51,997 nucleotides of DNA, taken from IMG/VR virus record IMGVR_UViG_3300023179_006844, positions 1-51,997 of that record, one strand, 5' to 3'. The translations under genes were made by a program, and so were the position numbers. Numbering within the stretch: the stretch's first letter is position 1; each line of letters begins with the position of its first letter. The notes below the pieces were generated by a model, which was given only the letters and a program-made list of their open reading frames with translations, searched no databases and was not told where the DNA came from. The stretch comes from a virus. Shown here in pieces: positions 39,933-48,160 of the stretch.

Positions 39933-40484
39933 ATGCAACAATTATCAAAAAATCAAGCGAACATCAATTTAATCTCGCAAACGCTTTATCAAATTTGGGG
40001 TGAAGAAATTCCCAAAGATACCGCCGATAGGGTTTTAAGGTATTGGCAGGAATTTGTACCAACTGGTAAAGACATCAACGAGTTATTTAAAACTTTTGAT
40101 TGTGGACACGATCAAATGGTAGTAGTTTCTCATATTCCTTATCAAAGTATTTGTGAGCATCACTTACTGCCTTTCTTTGGTGTAGCTCATATTGTGTACA
40201 TTCCAAAAGAAAAAGTTTTAGGATTAAGCAAGTTTGGACGTATAGTAGATTATTACGCTAAACGTCCACAAATACAAGAAAAATTAACCTCTCAAATTGG
40301 GGAAATTATTCAGGAGAAGTTAAGTACATTAGGGGTCATAGTCGTACTAGAAGGAACTCACACTTGCATGGCTGCTAGGGGTGTTTTAAAGCAAGGGTCG
40401 GTAACCAAAACAAGTTATTTATCTGGAGTGTTTAAAACTGAGTTTAAAGCTAGACAAGAGGCTTTAAAGTTGATATATGGCTAA
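39933..40484 (+). CDS. folE: GTP cyclohydrolase I (FolE)
   Basis: First step of preQ0 synthesis (GTP to dihydroneopterin triphosphate). Zinc motif [11 protein letters not shown] (near residues 72-82), the catalytic [15 protein letters not shown] block near residue 145, and the [20 protein letters not shown] helix are complete. At 183 residues it is of the short bacterial type. It lies six bases after queD. Confidence 0.94.
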   Translation: MQQLSKNQANINLISQTLYQIWGEEIPKDTADRVLRYWQEFVPTGKDINELFKTFDCGHDQMVVVSHIPYQSICEHHLLPFFGVAHIVYIPKEKVLGLSKFGRIVDYYAKRPQIQEKLTSQIGEIIQEKLSTLGVIVVLEGTHTCMAARGVLKQGSVTKTSYLSGVFKTEFKARQEALKLIYG

Positions 40485-40620
40485 AACTTTTTTAATCTCC
40501 AGTTTGCTAGGCTTCGGGTTCAAGTTGCTAGGTTTAGATATTCCTTGTCCACCGACAATACAGGGGATACTGGGAGTAGTTGGTTTATTTATCGGTTATA
40601 AACTAGGGAGTTTATTATGA
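40477..40620 (+). CDS. XapX-like small membrane protein (47 aa)
   Basis: Starts at 40477, overlapping folE by eight bases, and ends over the queC start (ATGA). The product [20 protein letters not shown], then [20 protein letters not shown], has two transmembrane segments separated by a P-x-P turn, as in the XapX/DUF1427 family. No function is established. Its position inside the deazaguanine operon suggests a link to precursor transport or to a membrane step, which is inference. Confidence 0.65.
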   Translation: MAKTFLISSLLGFGFKLLGLDIPCPPTIQGILGVVGLFIGYKLGSLL

Positions 40621-41306
40621 AAGATGCTTTGGTTATTCTATCAGGTGGTCAGGATTCTACAACTTGTGCTGTTATTGCCAGAAATAAACACGATAAAGTT
40701 TATGGTGTTACTTTTAATTATGGACAAAAACACTTAACAGAAATTCAGTCAGCAATTAAGATAGCTGATAAGTTAGATATTGAATTAGAAATAATTGATC
40801 TTGGCTCAGGGATTTTAAAAGGTAGTTCTCCGCTAATCAGTAATACTAAGTTAGGACAATATAATTCTGAATCAGAATTACCATCAGGAGTTGAACCTAC
40901 TTTTGTTTATGGTAGGAATATCTTGTTTTTGACAATAGCTGCTAACCGTGCTGCTGTATTAGGTGTTAAAGATATTTATACAGGCGTTTGCCAAGCTGAT
41001 TTCGCTGGTTACTGGGATTGTCGTCAAATCTTTATTGATAAGATGCAATCAGCAATTAATGAAGGTATTTATGGTGAGGATATCTTAAATATTCAAACAC
41101 CATTGATGGATTTGAGTAAATCAGAATCGGTTAGGTTAGCTTACGATATTTTAGGCGGCGAGAAGTTTGATGAAGTATTTGAACTGACTCATACTTGCTA
41201 CGCTGGAATCAATGGCGGCTGTGGTAAATGCCATGCTTGTATTTTGAGAGATAAAGGTTTTAAAGAATCAGGAATCGTTGATCCTATTTGGAAATTCAGA
41301 AAATAA
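40617..41306 (+). CDS. queC: 7-cyano-7-deazaguanine synthase (QueC)
   Basis: Makes preQ0 from CDG with ATP and ammonia. PP-loop LSGGQDSTTCAVIA (residues 8-21), FVYGRNILFLTIAANRA and the four-Cys zinc cluster CYAGINGGCGKCHAC (near 199-213) are intact. At 229 residues it is of standard length. Its stop overlaps the start of the dpdA-like gene. Confidence 0.95.
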   Translation: MKDALVILSGGQDSTTCAVIARNKHDKVYGVTFNYGQKHLTEIQSAIKIADKLDIELEIIDLGSGILKGSSPLISNTKLGQYNSESELPSGVEPTFVYGRNILFLTIAANRAAVLGVKDIYTGVCQADFAGYWDCRQIFIDKMQSAINEGIYGEDILNIQTPLMDLSKSESVRLAYDILGGEKFDEVFELTHTCYAGINGGCGKCHACILRDKGFKESGIVDPIWKFRK

Positions 41307-42620
41307 TGCTGATTTATTTTGCAGGGTCAGCATCTAAAAATAAATACATTCAGCATACTGTTTATGGGGGGGGGATTTATTGAAAACCACCTGACAACGT
41401 ATGCTGACTTACCAGAAATAAAAGCAAAACTAGATTCAATGTTTTTACATTTGACAGATACAACAGCAAGGATACAAGGTAATTTATCTTGTAAGTCCCT
41501 TATGGCAGATCAAGGCTATATAAATTCTTTATACAGTTTTGCTTATCCTAATCAACGTGAGCAATGGGAGGAATATTACAATACGCTGATTCATTTGGCG
41601 GATAGCAGCGACGAAAGAGGACAGTATCAATCAATGATTGATACTGAATTTCCGTCACATTTATTAAGTTACGCTTATAGAAATTCAGTTTTAAAAGGTT
41701 TTACAAAAGTTTGGACTATGTTAGTTTATTTAGCGGGAAACAAGTCAACGGAGAACCGAGATATTATCTCGGTTCAGTCTGATTCAGATAGTTTGATGTC
41801 CTACGAGGATAAATTGAAAATAGAGAAGAAAATGGATATTTATTTAGCGGGACATTCAGCAACAAAGGAAACAGAAAAAATAAGACAAAACCACGAATCA
41901 CATTTAACAACATTTGCTGACAAGCAAGAGGTTTCAAACTTGTTTGAAACCTGCGTAAATGACAAATTACTCCCAAGAATATTAATAGATTCTGGAGCAT
42001 TTACGGCATTTACTACAGGTAAAATAATTACACCGGAAGAGTATGGAACTTGGGCTTTAAATTTCAAGAAGCAATGGAATCACAAAGTTAAATCACTCCG
42101 CTTTTTTAATTTAGATGTCATTGGTGATCAGAAAGGCAGTAATATAAATCTTAAAAAATTGGAGAATATGGGTTTAGATCCTGTCCCTATCTTTACTTAT
42201 CGTGGAGATATTAAAGATTTTGAATACTATTTAAACAACTACGAATACATCGGATTAGGTGGTTTAGTTGGCTTAAAAACTAACCAACAAATTGAATGGT
42301 TAAAGTATTGCTATAAGTTCGTTATTAGAAAGTATAAAGAGACGGGAATACTGCCAAAAACTCATTTATTAGGTGTTACAAAAGAAGCTATTTTAAGCGA
42401 GTTTCCTTGTTATAGTGCAGATTCTAGTTCTTGGGTTTCTTGCCTTAGATTTGGTGGAGGTAAAGCCATAGGGAAGAAAAAGATACCCAAATATACAGAA
42501 TCAGAAGAAGCTCTTAAAATTGCTATAATCACACTAAAAACCGAGATTAGGAAATATAAAAAGATGCAGGACGATGTAACGAAGTTATGGGAAAAAAGAG
42601 GTGTAGTATGGAGTGACTAG
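41306..42620 (+). CDS. dpdA: DpdA-like DNA-guanine transglycosylase, split by a frameshift at G9
   Basis: The C-terminal half has the TGT-type features of phage DpdA: LIDSGAFTAFTTGK (active-site Asp), YIGLGGLVGLKTNQQIEWL and SADSSSWVSCLRFGG. It should swap guanine for preQ0 or a derivative in DNA. The expected start is ATG at 41306 (MLIYFAGSASKNKYIQ), overlapping queC, but that frame stops at 41385 or so. The homologous text continues in the next frame from the G9 run (41366-41374), and eight G would rejoin them (437 aa). The segment (M)xxYxAGxxS(K/T) appears three times, at the start and near codons 141 and 171. Confidence 0.75.
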
Positions 42621-42640
42621 ATTGCCTATTAGGCTAAATT

Positions 42641-42845
42641 CTAAATTCTCACATCTATTTTGCCAGTTACTGCGTCGGAAATTAACGTGGTACGGTATTC
42701 TTTGATTAGTTCGATTTCTTTTTCAATTTTGGTAATTGCAAGATCAATTTTTTCGGATTTTTCATCAATAAAAGATACTATTGCTTTTTGTTCTTCTATA
42801 GGAGGAAAAAAGACTATCAATTCTCTAACGATTTCCTGACTTATT
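42641..42845 (-). pseudogene. C-terminal fragment of a type I restriction specificity subunit (hsdS)
   Basis: IVFFPPIEEQKAIVSFIDEK and KIEKEIELIKEYRTTLISDA followed by VTGKIDVR match the C-terminal conserved repeat of HsdS. Only about 65 codons remain, with no target-recognition domain. It was probably picked up from a host locus. The frame continues as antisense of the BRO fragment at 42846. Confidence 0.75.
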
Positions 42846-42911
42846 GCAAAAGGACACAACAAAACCGTCCAGTCGTTACAGTGGTATCCATCTGTGGTTG
42901 AAGTGATTTAA
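42846..42911 (+). pseudogene. 3' fragment of a second BRO gene
   Basis: Encodes AKGHNKTVQSLQWYPSVVEV followed by I and a stop. The end of the intact BRO gene (23187) differs in a single residue. No upstream part of the gene is present, and it abuts the hsdS fragment on the other strand. Confidence 0.85.
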
Positions 42912-42923
42912 TTGTTCAAAAAC

Positions 42924-42957
42924 AAAACCCCTGGATTAGCACTAGTCCAGGGGTTTT
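42924..42957. terminator. Bidirectional terminator
   Basis: AAAACCCCTGGA-TTAGCACTAG-TCCAGGGGTTTT. It closes the leftward group ending at 42967 and any rightward transcript from dpdA. A sister hairpin lies at 45105. Confidence 0.8.
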
Positions 42958-42966
42958 AAATATTCA

Positions 42967-43143
42967 CTATATCTGTTCCCAGTTATTGCAGGAATCTTTG
43001 TCAGGATTCCTGATTCGGTAATCCCCACGGTAAAAAGGGGGAAATTTAGCCAAACAAACTGTACCACCATCATCATGCACTTTAAAGTGCTTACATCTAA
43101 CGCAAGGCGTTTGTGACTCAAACATCACTTCACTATACTTCAT
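42967..43143 (-). CDS. Small Cys-rich protein (58 aa)
   Basis: Start at 43143 (MKYSEVMFESQTPCVRCKHF). CxxC at the N-terminus and Cys later at VCLAKF and SCNNW suggest a zinc site (C-x2-C...C...C). Not recognised. It ends the leftward operon that starts at 43408. Confidence 0.6.
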   Translation of the reverse strand: MKYSEVMFESQTPCVRCKHFKVHDDGGTVCLAKFPPFYRGDYRIRNPDKDSCNNWEQI

Positions 43144-43153
43144 TAAAAACCCT

Positions 43154-43408
43154 TTAAATAGATACAAAAAACTTGCGGGGTGGTCGTTTGAGTGTGAGCC
43201 ATTCTTGTCTATAAGCGACTTTCAAGGGTCGCCAGTCTATATTAGCAATCTTTCTATCTTTGAGTTTCCTGATGACCTTCCAGTCAACGTAATCTACTCC
43301 TAATTGGTCAGATGCGTATCTAACCAAAGAGTCTTTGTCCCAGGATTTGACTTCTGTAACGTCAATAACAATAAATTCAGATTTGTCGGTTTCAAATTCA
43401 ATGAACAT
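43154..43408 (-). CDS. Hypothetical early protein (84 aa)
   Basis: MFIEFETDKSEFIVIDVTEV and RKLKDRKIANIDWRPLKVAY; mixed alpha/beta with a basic end. Not recognised. GGGAGACAC ribosome site, as in the other early genes. Confidence 0.6.
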   Translation of the reverse strand: MFIEFETDKSEFIVIDVTEVKSWDKDSLVRYASDQLGVDYVDWKVIRKLKDRKIANIDWRPLKVAYRQEWLTLKRPPRKFFVSI

Positions 43409-43440
43409 TTGTGTCTCCCTTGTTTTCTGTTTATATATAT

Positions 43441-43469
43441 AGACTATCTTACTATTTATTTAATGTCAA
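43441..43469 (-). promoter_or_regulatory. Early-type promoter for 43408
   Basis: TTGACA at 43469-43464 on the minus strand, followed by AATAAATAGTAAGATAGTC and TATATA. It belongs to the early family but has five extra bases after TTGACA, like the promoter before 50018. Confidence 0.55.
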
Positions 43470-43478
43470 CAAGTTCAT

Positions 43479-43534
43479 GTACTGAACTTTTAAAGATATC
43501 TTTGTGTAGCTATTTTACGGTTGGGTATTTGAGC
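43479..43534. repeat. Upstream promoter element, copy 1
   Basis: Starts GTACTGAACTTTTAAAG and ends GGTTGGGTATTTGAGC. It lies 10 bases beyond the -35 box. Copies at 45043, 45684 and 46405 keep the same position relative to their promoters. Confidence 0.75.
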
Positions 43535-43587
43535 AAAAATACCAAGTCCGCAGGGGAAGTAACCTAAATGAGATTCAAGTACCATTT

Positions 43588-44970
43588 TTAATCTCTTAAA
43601 TATTCGGCACGTAAGTAACCATTGCTATTTTCTGTAACTGTTAAGCAATTATTTTTATATTCATAAGGTAAAGTACATGGCGTGTGAAACCCAAACTTGT
43701 TTATAGTGACAACTTTGTTGTCATCTATGGGCGTGATTGGACAAATTCCTAGGATTATTTTATCTTTGGTATTGGAACTGATTGTGATTAACCCACTAGT
43801 TAAATGCTCCCAAGAAATACTTATGTCATAATTAGTCTTGGCTTTTTTTGTCTTTTTGGGTGTCGGTATACTTTTTAGTGCATTCACTAAATACTTAATA
43901 TTAACTGTAGTGCTAACATCTTCAGTGTTTCCTATATTGCATGCAGTTACAAAATTTTCAGTATTTTCAGTCTCAATTAATATTTGACCATTCTTGGTAG
44001 TCAAAAAGCAAAATTCTTGAAATTTGCTTAGTATTTCTAATTCTTTTAATAGTGGTTGTTTGTCCACTAACATAATGTTATTTGATACTTTCCAGTCAAA
44101 AGAATCGAGATTATTAATATTACTGAGATTATTAATATTATTGATTAAGTTTTGAACCACTGTAGTACCGTCAGGCAAACAAAATTTAATCAGATTGTTT
44201 TCCTGATCAATGTGTAAAGTTAAAAGCCCTGATTCAGGTAAATATTTAACAATATCAGGAGACACGATAAACTCAGTTTTGTCTCCTAACATCACTGTTG
44301 AAAATTTGCCAATAAAATGACCGTTAGATCCGACTACTACTGAATTTAATTTGTCGGCACGAACGTGAATACCCGTCAAAGAAATTTGACTTGTATCTTT
44401 GCTGACGAATTTACTAGCTTGTTTTAGAACAGTAATAAAATCAGGACTATTAACTATTGCTTGTTGAGTATATTTTGACTCTGTATTTATTAGTTCCTTG
44501 TCTTCTAAAAGGCCAAAACTAAATTTACCTTTGTATCCATACTCAATTATTAGTTTTTCGTTAAAGGTAATTGATACTTCTTCATCTGGTAGCAACTTGA
44601 CAAATTTATTTAATAAATTCAGCCATACAGTTACTTGTGCTTGTACTCGCGTAGGGTTGTTAATTTGGATTTTTTTAGACAAAGATATTTGACTGTCTTT
44701 ACATGTTAAGTTTAATTGGTTGTCAGCTACTACTAGATTTACTTCTTTAGCCCCTGTCTTAGCTAAAGATGCAAGAGCATTACTAAAAGCCATAGAATTA
44801 AGTTTGATTTTCAATGTAGGCTGTACTGGACTCGGAATATTTGCTTTTTCCAATAATTCTAGTTGGTTTTCTAACTGGATTAACTGGTCAACGTAACTTT
44901 TTATTTTAAATTCTGTAATTAGTCTTAGTGTGGCATTGATCTGGTTTTTCAAAACATTAATTTGATGCAT
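43588..44970 (-). CDS. DNA polymerase sliding-clamp-like protein with N-terminal extension (460 aa)
   Basis: Beta-clamp pattern: SLTGIHVRADKLNSVVVGSN followed by GHFIGKFS (like LTGV...L...ATDGHRLA of DnaN), with repeats of the same fold before (FSNALASLAKTGAKEVNLVV) and after (VNIKYLVNALKSIPTPKKTK, ISWEHLTSGLITISS). The first 50 residues form an extra helix (RLITEFKIKSYVDQLIQLEN) not usual in clamps. The phage would use it to tether polymerase. It sits behind a strong early promoter. Confidence 0.7.
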   Translation of the reverse strand: MHQINVLKNQINATLRLITEFKIKSYVDQLIQLENQLELLEKANIPSPVQPTLKIKLNSMAFSNALASLAKTGAKEVNLVVADNQLNLTCKDSQISLSKKIQINNPTRVQAQVTVWLNLLNKFVKLLPDEEVSITFNEKLIIEYGYKGKFSFGLLEDKELINTESKYTQQAIVNSPDFITVLKQASKFVSKDTSQISLTGIHVRADKLNSVVVGSNGHFIGKFSTVMLGDKTEFIVSPDIVKYLPESGLLTLHIDQENNLIKFCLPDGTTVVQNLINNINNLSNINNLDSFDWKVSNNIMLVDKQPLLKELEILSKFQEFCFLTTKNGQILIETENTENFVTACNIGNTEDVSTTVNIKYLVNALKSIPTPKKTKKAKTNYDISISWEHLTSGLITISSNTKDKIILGICPITPIDDNKVVTINKFGFHTPCTLPYEYKNNCLTVTENSNGYLRAEYLRD

Positions 44971-45004
44971 AATTGTTGTCCTCTTGTTTTTTGTTTATAT
45001 AACT

Positions 45005-45033
45005 ACTATAGTCTATCCACTATTTATTGTCAA
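45005..45033 (-). promoter_or_regulatory. Early promoter for the clamp-like gene
   Basis: TTGACA (45033-45028), 17-base spacer AATAAATAGTGGATAGAC, less one base, then TATAGT (45010-45005) on the minus strand. Confidence 0.85.
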
Positions 45034-45042
45034 CAGGTTTAT

Positions 45043-45100
45043 GTACTGAACTTTTAAAAGATTTTCTTGTGTAGTCAAGTTTACAGTTGGGTATTTGAGC
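45043..45100. repeat. Upstream promoter element, copy 2
   Basis: GTACTGAACTTTTAAAAG ... GTTGGGTATTTGAGC, two bases longer in the middle than copy 1 and more diverged there. Confidence 0.7.
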
Positions 45101-45104
45101 AAAA

Positions 45105-45140
45105 ATAACCCCTGGATTAGTGCTAATCCAGGAGTTTTTG
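45105..45140. terminator. Hairpin terminator
   Basis: AACCCCTGGATTAGTGCTAATCC arms (split: AACCCCTGGATTAG with CTAATCCAGGAGTT) followed by TTT. It lies about 16 bases after the 45156 gene stop; nearly the same stem as at 42924. Confidence 0.7.
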
Positions 45141-45155
45141 TAGTACGTAAATTGT

Positions 45156-45602
45156 TTATTGTATCTTACTTAATTTTTTTTTGTTAATTTTATATCTCAA
45201 GACTAACCTTGAGTTGCTATATTCTTTTTTAAACTCAATATTAAGTTTTTCCAGTATAGCATCAACTTTGTTTTGATTGCTATTAAAATCTGGGTGCATA
45301 GTACACAAACTTAGTCCGTAGCTTGTGTGTTCTGTTTCCTGGCATAAAGAAGATAGTTTTTTAAATACATTTGCATCTGTTTTATTTTTTGTTTTTGGTG
45401 CTGTTGTTGCAATAACATCTTCAAAAGCTACCTCTTTTTTGCTGGTTGTCTTGAAGCTTATCCCTACATAGTCACCGTCTTTACTGTACAGGATTGATAA
45501 TTCTGTAGCATCTTCTTTTTTAACAACATTGCTACCTTTAAAAAATGTTACTAGTCCGATTTGGCCTTCTAATTTTTTGATTGTTGTATTGTTAATGTTC
45601 AT
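45156..45602 (-). CDS. Hypothetical early protein (148 aa)
   Basis: Not recognised. Alpha/beta, with a Lys-rich C-terminus (RYKINKKKLSKIQ). It has a strong promoter and an AGGAC ribosome site. The early-region position suggests a host-takeover role by context only. Confidence 0.6.
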   Translation of the reverse strand: MNINNTTIKKLEGQIGLVTFFKGSNVVKKEDATELSILYSKDGDYVGISFKTTSKKEVAFEDVIATTAPKTKNKTDANVFKKLSSLCQETEHTSYGLSLCTMHPDFNSNQNKVDAILEKLNIEFKKEYSNSRLVLRYKINKKKLSKIQ

Positions 45603-45635
45603 TGTCTTGTCCTCTTGTTTTTTGTTTATATAACT

Positions 45636-45664
45636 ACTATAGTCTATCTATTATTTATTGTCAA
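45636..45664 (-). promoter_or_regulatory. Early promoter for 45602
   Basis: TTGACA (45664-45659), 17-base spacer, TATAGT (45641-45636) on the minus strand. Confidence 0.85.
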
Positions 45665-45683
45665 GTAGTTTATTGAATATTTT

Positions 45684-45739
45684 GTACTGAACTTTTAAAA
45701 ATATTTTTGTGTAACTATTTTACGGTTGGGTATTTGAGC
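45684..45739. repeat. Upstream promoter element, copy 3
   Basis: GTACTGAACTTTTAAAAAT ... GGTTGGGTATTTGAGC, followed by a HIP1 site. Confidence 0.75.
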
Positions 45740-45807
45740 GATCGCTGTAGTGCCTGTTAACATCAACTTCAAATACCATTTTAAATTTACGTATTTGAAC
45801 ATAAAAG

Positions 45808-45835
45808 AACCGCTTAGACAGAAGTTTAAGCGGTT
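45808..45835 (-). terminator. Hairpin after the ADP-ribosyltransferase gene
   Basis: AACCGCTTA and TAAGCGGTT form a nine-base stem, 30 bases past the stop at 45866, followed on the minus strand by CTTTTATG. Confidence 0.6.
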
Positions 45836-45865
45836 ACAAGTTATTTAAAGTAGTTTATATATTAA

Positions 45866-46324
45866 TTAAATTTCTTTCAAAACTATTGTATATTCTTCCC
45901 ATCCGTCTTTCTCAACAGAAAGAACTTCAAACCCAGTTAAGGGTAAGAACAATACCTCTCGTTCTTCAGGGTATTGGGAGAACTTAGATACATCCTTTCC
46001 GGTTTTAGACTCAATCACAAGAATGATTGATCTATTTTCTGTTCTGGACAAGGGTACACCCAAGCAGTTGAATTTTTGGGCTATGACCTCACTTTTGGAT
46101 GTGGACATAAATCCCATATCCCGATAAACTTTGCCGACTTTAAAGGTCGTCAATATTTCTGACTTACGAAGGGTTAAGCCACGGTAGACTGTTCCTTTAA
46201 AGCATTTAACATTTTGTAAATCTTCAATTATTTGTTCTACTGACTCATGATTTTTCCCGTATCTTAAAACCCGGTTAATTGCACCGTAGTCTTGTTGAGT
46301 ATACTGGTTTAATGTTGTAGTCAT
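45866..46324 (-). CDS. ADP-ribosyltransferase (R-S-E class, 152 aa)
   Basis: Arg in VYRGL (R48), the STS motif in GFMSTSKSEV (residues 74-76) and the ExE of PEEREVLFLP (E121, E123) are in the order of arginine-specific ADP-ribosyltransferases; ILVIESKTGKDVSKFSQY supports the fold. Phage enzymes of this class modify host RNA polymerase or ribosomal proteins early in infection. The strong promoter fits that use. The target is unknown. Confidence 0.85.
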   Translation of the reverse strand: MTTTLNQYTQQDYGAINRVLRYGKNHESVEQIIEDLQNVKCFKGTVYRGLTLRKSEILTTFKVGKVYRDMGFMSTSKSEVIAQKFNCLGVPLSRTENRSIILVIESKTGKDVSKFSQYPEEREVLFLPLTGFEVLSVEKDGWEEYTIVLKEI

Positions 46325-46355
46325 TGTCTGTCTCCCGTGTTTTGCTTATGTAACT

Positions 46356-46385
46356 ACTATAGTCTATTCCACTATTTATTGTCAA
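46356..46385 (-). promoter_or_regulatory. Early promoter for the ADP-ribosyltransferase gene
   Basis: TTGACA (46385-46380), 18-base spacer, TATAGT (46361-46356) on the minus strand. Confidence 0.8.
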
Positions 46386-46404
46386 TAGATTTTTAAGATA
46401 ATTT

Positions 46405-46460
46405 GTACTGAACTTTTAAAAATATCTTTGTGTAGCTATTTTACGGTTGGGTATTTGAGC
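46405..46460. repeat. Upstream promoter element, copy 4
   Basis: GTACTGAACTTTTAAAAAT ... GGTTGGGTATTTGAGC, again followed by a HIP1 site. It lies between the leftward and rightward early promoters. Confidence 0.75.
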
Positions 46461-46546
46461 GATCGCTGTCCGGTTGCACCCCAATAATCCCCGATCTCTT
46501 GTAAATCAAGGGCTTTAAGAATTTATAAAATATTTTCTAAAACCTA

Positions 46547-46575
46547 TTGACAATAAATAAAAGATAGACTATAAT
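46547..46575 (+). promoter_or_regulatory. Early promoter for 46610
   Basis: TTGACA (46547-46552) and TATAAT (46570-46575) with a 17-base spacer, both at consensus. Preceded by AAAATATTTTCTAAAA. Confidence 0.9.
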
Positions 46576-46609
46576 AGTTACATAAGCAAAAACACAGGAG
46601 ACACAGACA

Positions 46610-47167
46610 ATGGCTACCAAAAAAAACAACGAATTAAGACTAGCAACAGAGATTGAAAGACAGACAGCAATGAATGACATTGCAGTTATGTTTTGTGAAA
46701 AAAACAAATTATCTCACAGGGAAATACAAGCTAAGTTTGGTTTTATAATTTCAGATATATTATTAGAATTTGAACTAGCTGGGCTAATAGTTCAAATGCC
46801 AGGACAACAATTTATTTTAGTGGAAGCAACAGAAACAGAAGTAGCAACAGAGACAGAGGCGGTAACAGAAGTACACACAGAAGTAGAGTGCAAAGAAACT
46901 ATTACGATTGACGTAGCACTCCAAAGTGCCTACAATGACTACAAAAACAAACTGGCGAAAGCCAGAAAATGGTTCAAGTTTGAACCATCAGAATATATAG
47001 GCAAATCCATACACGACAAAATTATTGTGTGGAACAAAAAAGTTTACTATAGCTGTCACCCGGCATTTAAGCCTGGGGACAAGTTCAGTTCACATACAAT
47101 GAACTGCATAGCATACAGAAAAAAAAGAACGCCCAACCAAGGTAAAAAGAACGCCCAACCAAGGTAA
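46610..47167 (+). CDS. Hypothetical early protein with Glu/Thr repeat linker (185 aa)
   Basis: The N-terminal domain (residues 8-70) looks like a winged helix (LSHREIQAKFGFIISDILLE FELAGLIVQM). A linker of ATETE/EVHTEVE repeats follows (about 73-95), then a basic C-terminal domain (KARKWFKFEPSEYIGKSIHD). The 3' end contains a 20-base direct repeat (AGAACGCCCAACCAAGGTA twice). Not recognised otherwise. Confidence 0.6.
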   Translation: MATKKNNELRLATEIERQTAMNDIAVMFCEKNKLSHREIQAKFGFIISDILLEFELAGLIVQMPGQQFILVEATETEVATETEAVTEVHTEVECKETITIDVALQSAYNDYKNKLAKARKWFKFEPSEYIGKSIHDKIIVWNKKVYYSCHPAFKPGDKFSSHTMNCIAYRKKRTPNQGKKNAQPR

Positions 47168-47193
47168 AAGGAAAAAGTTTAATTAAACCATCA

Positions 47194-47270
47194 TAACCCG
47201 CTACACCAATAGCGGGTTTTATCGTCAATAACTAGTTAACCGTTTAGGCAAAACACCTAAACGGTTTTTT
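47194..47270 (+). terminator. Two tandem terminators
   Basis: AACCCGCTA-CACCAA-TAGCGGGTT followed by TTA (47194-47220), then AACCGTTTAGG-CAAAACA-CCTAAACGGTT followed by TTTT (47238-47270). Confidence 0.8.
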
Positions 47271-47339
47271 GTGTTTATTGGTGGTAGTTGTATAAATAAA
47301 AATTACTAAAAATCAGTACAAAATATTTTCTAAAATCTA

Positions 47340-47368
47340 TTGACAATCAATAGTAGATAGACTATAGT
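47340..47368 (+). promoter_or_regulatory. Early promoter for 47401
   Basis: TTGACA (47340-47345) and TATAGT (47363-47368), 17-base spacer; same flanks as at 46547 and 48161. Confidence 0.88.
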
Positions 47369-47400
47369 AGTTACATAAGCAAAAAACAGGAGACAAGACA

Positions 47401-48117
47401 ATGACTTACAAAGAACTACAAGCCAAGCTAAAAGAGTACAAATTACAAGGCTTGACCGAAATTAAATTAAACTCAAAACATGAACTGTTACAGCAAGAAT
47501 ACGATAAAATCAATAAAAAACCAGATTTGCATTACGCTAGAACAAAAGTAGCAACTTATTCCTCAGAAGAGTTACAGCAGTATGTTTATGAAGCAAGTCT
47601 TCCTGGCTTCACCACGGATGAGTTTGGAATGACCATCATTGAAATGATGAAAGATGAATTGCAAATGAGATCAATCGGTAAAAGCTTCATTAAAATTGAG
47701 ATATTTTCCGTTAGTTCCGATAACCAAGAAAATACAAACATGAATAAGCAAATAAGTCAAGAAAATACAAACATCAGCCAAGAACAAGCCAAGTACCGAG
47801 TTTCTATTAAACGGGAATTGAGAAAACTAAATTACAGAGATTTTGACAATGAAGATCCCACAGAAATTTTAGAAGCTAAACTATTAGAAGCTAAAAAGAA
47901 AACAAAAGGAACAGAAACAAAAGCAACTGAATACGTAAGAAAGATGTCCGCAATTTACAATCCAATCAAAGCAGAAATGCAGAAAGTGGTTAATAACATG
48001 ACATTACAGGAATACATGAAAATATGTAAAGATAACAACATACACCATAAAGATTTAGTAGATTTTCTGGCTAAACGTAAAGCTATTCCTTTATGGAAAC
48101 AAGCCGGACTTGCTTAA
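47401..48117 (+). CDS. Early protein with SAP-like N-terminus (238 aa)
   Basis: MTYKELQAKLKEYKLQGLTE and IKLNSKHELLQQEYDKI match the helix-turn-helix of SAP-type DNA-binding motifs (Y.EL...L...G....L..K...L). A Gln/Asn-rich linker (QENTNMNKQISQENTNISQE, about 116-136) follows, then basic helices. It may bind DNA; nothing more specific is visible. Confidence 0.6.
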   Translation: MTYKELQAKLKEYKLQGLTEIKLNSKHELLQQEYDKINKKPDLHYARTKVATYSSEELQQYVYEASLPGFTTDEFGMTIIEMMKDELQMRSIGKSFIKIEIFSVSSDNQENTNMNKQISQENTNISQEQAKYRVSIKRELRKLNYRDFDNEDPTEILEAKLLEAKKKTKGTETKATEYVRKMSAIYNPIKAEMQKVVNNMTLQEYMKICKDNNIHHKDLVDFLAKRKAIPLWKQAGLA

Positions 48118-48160
48118 AAACAATTGGATTTAGGTTTTAGAAAATATTTTCTAAAACCTA

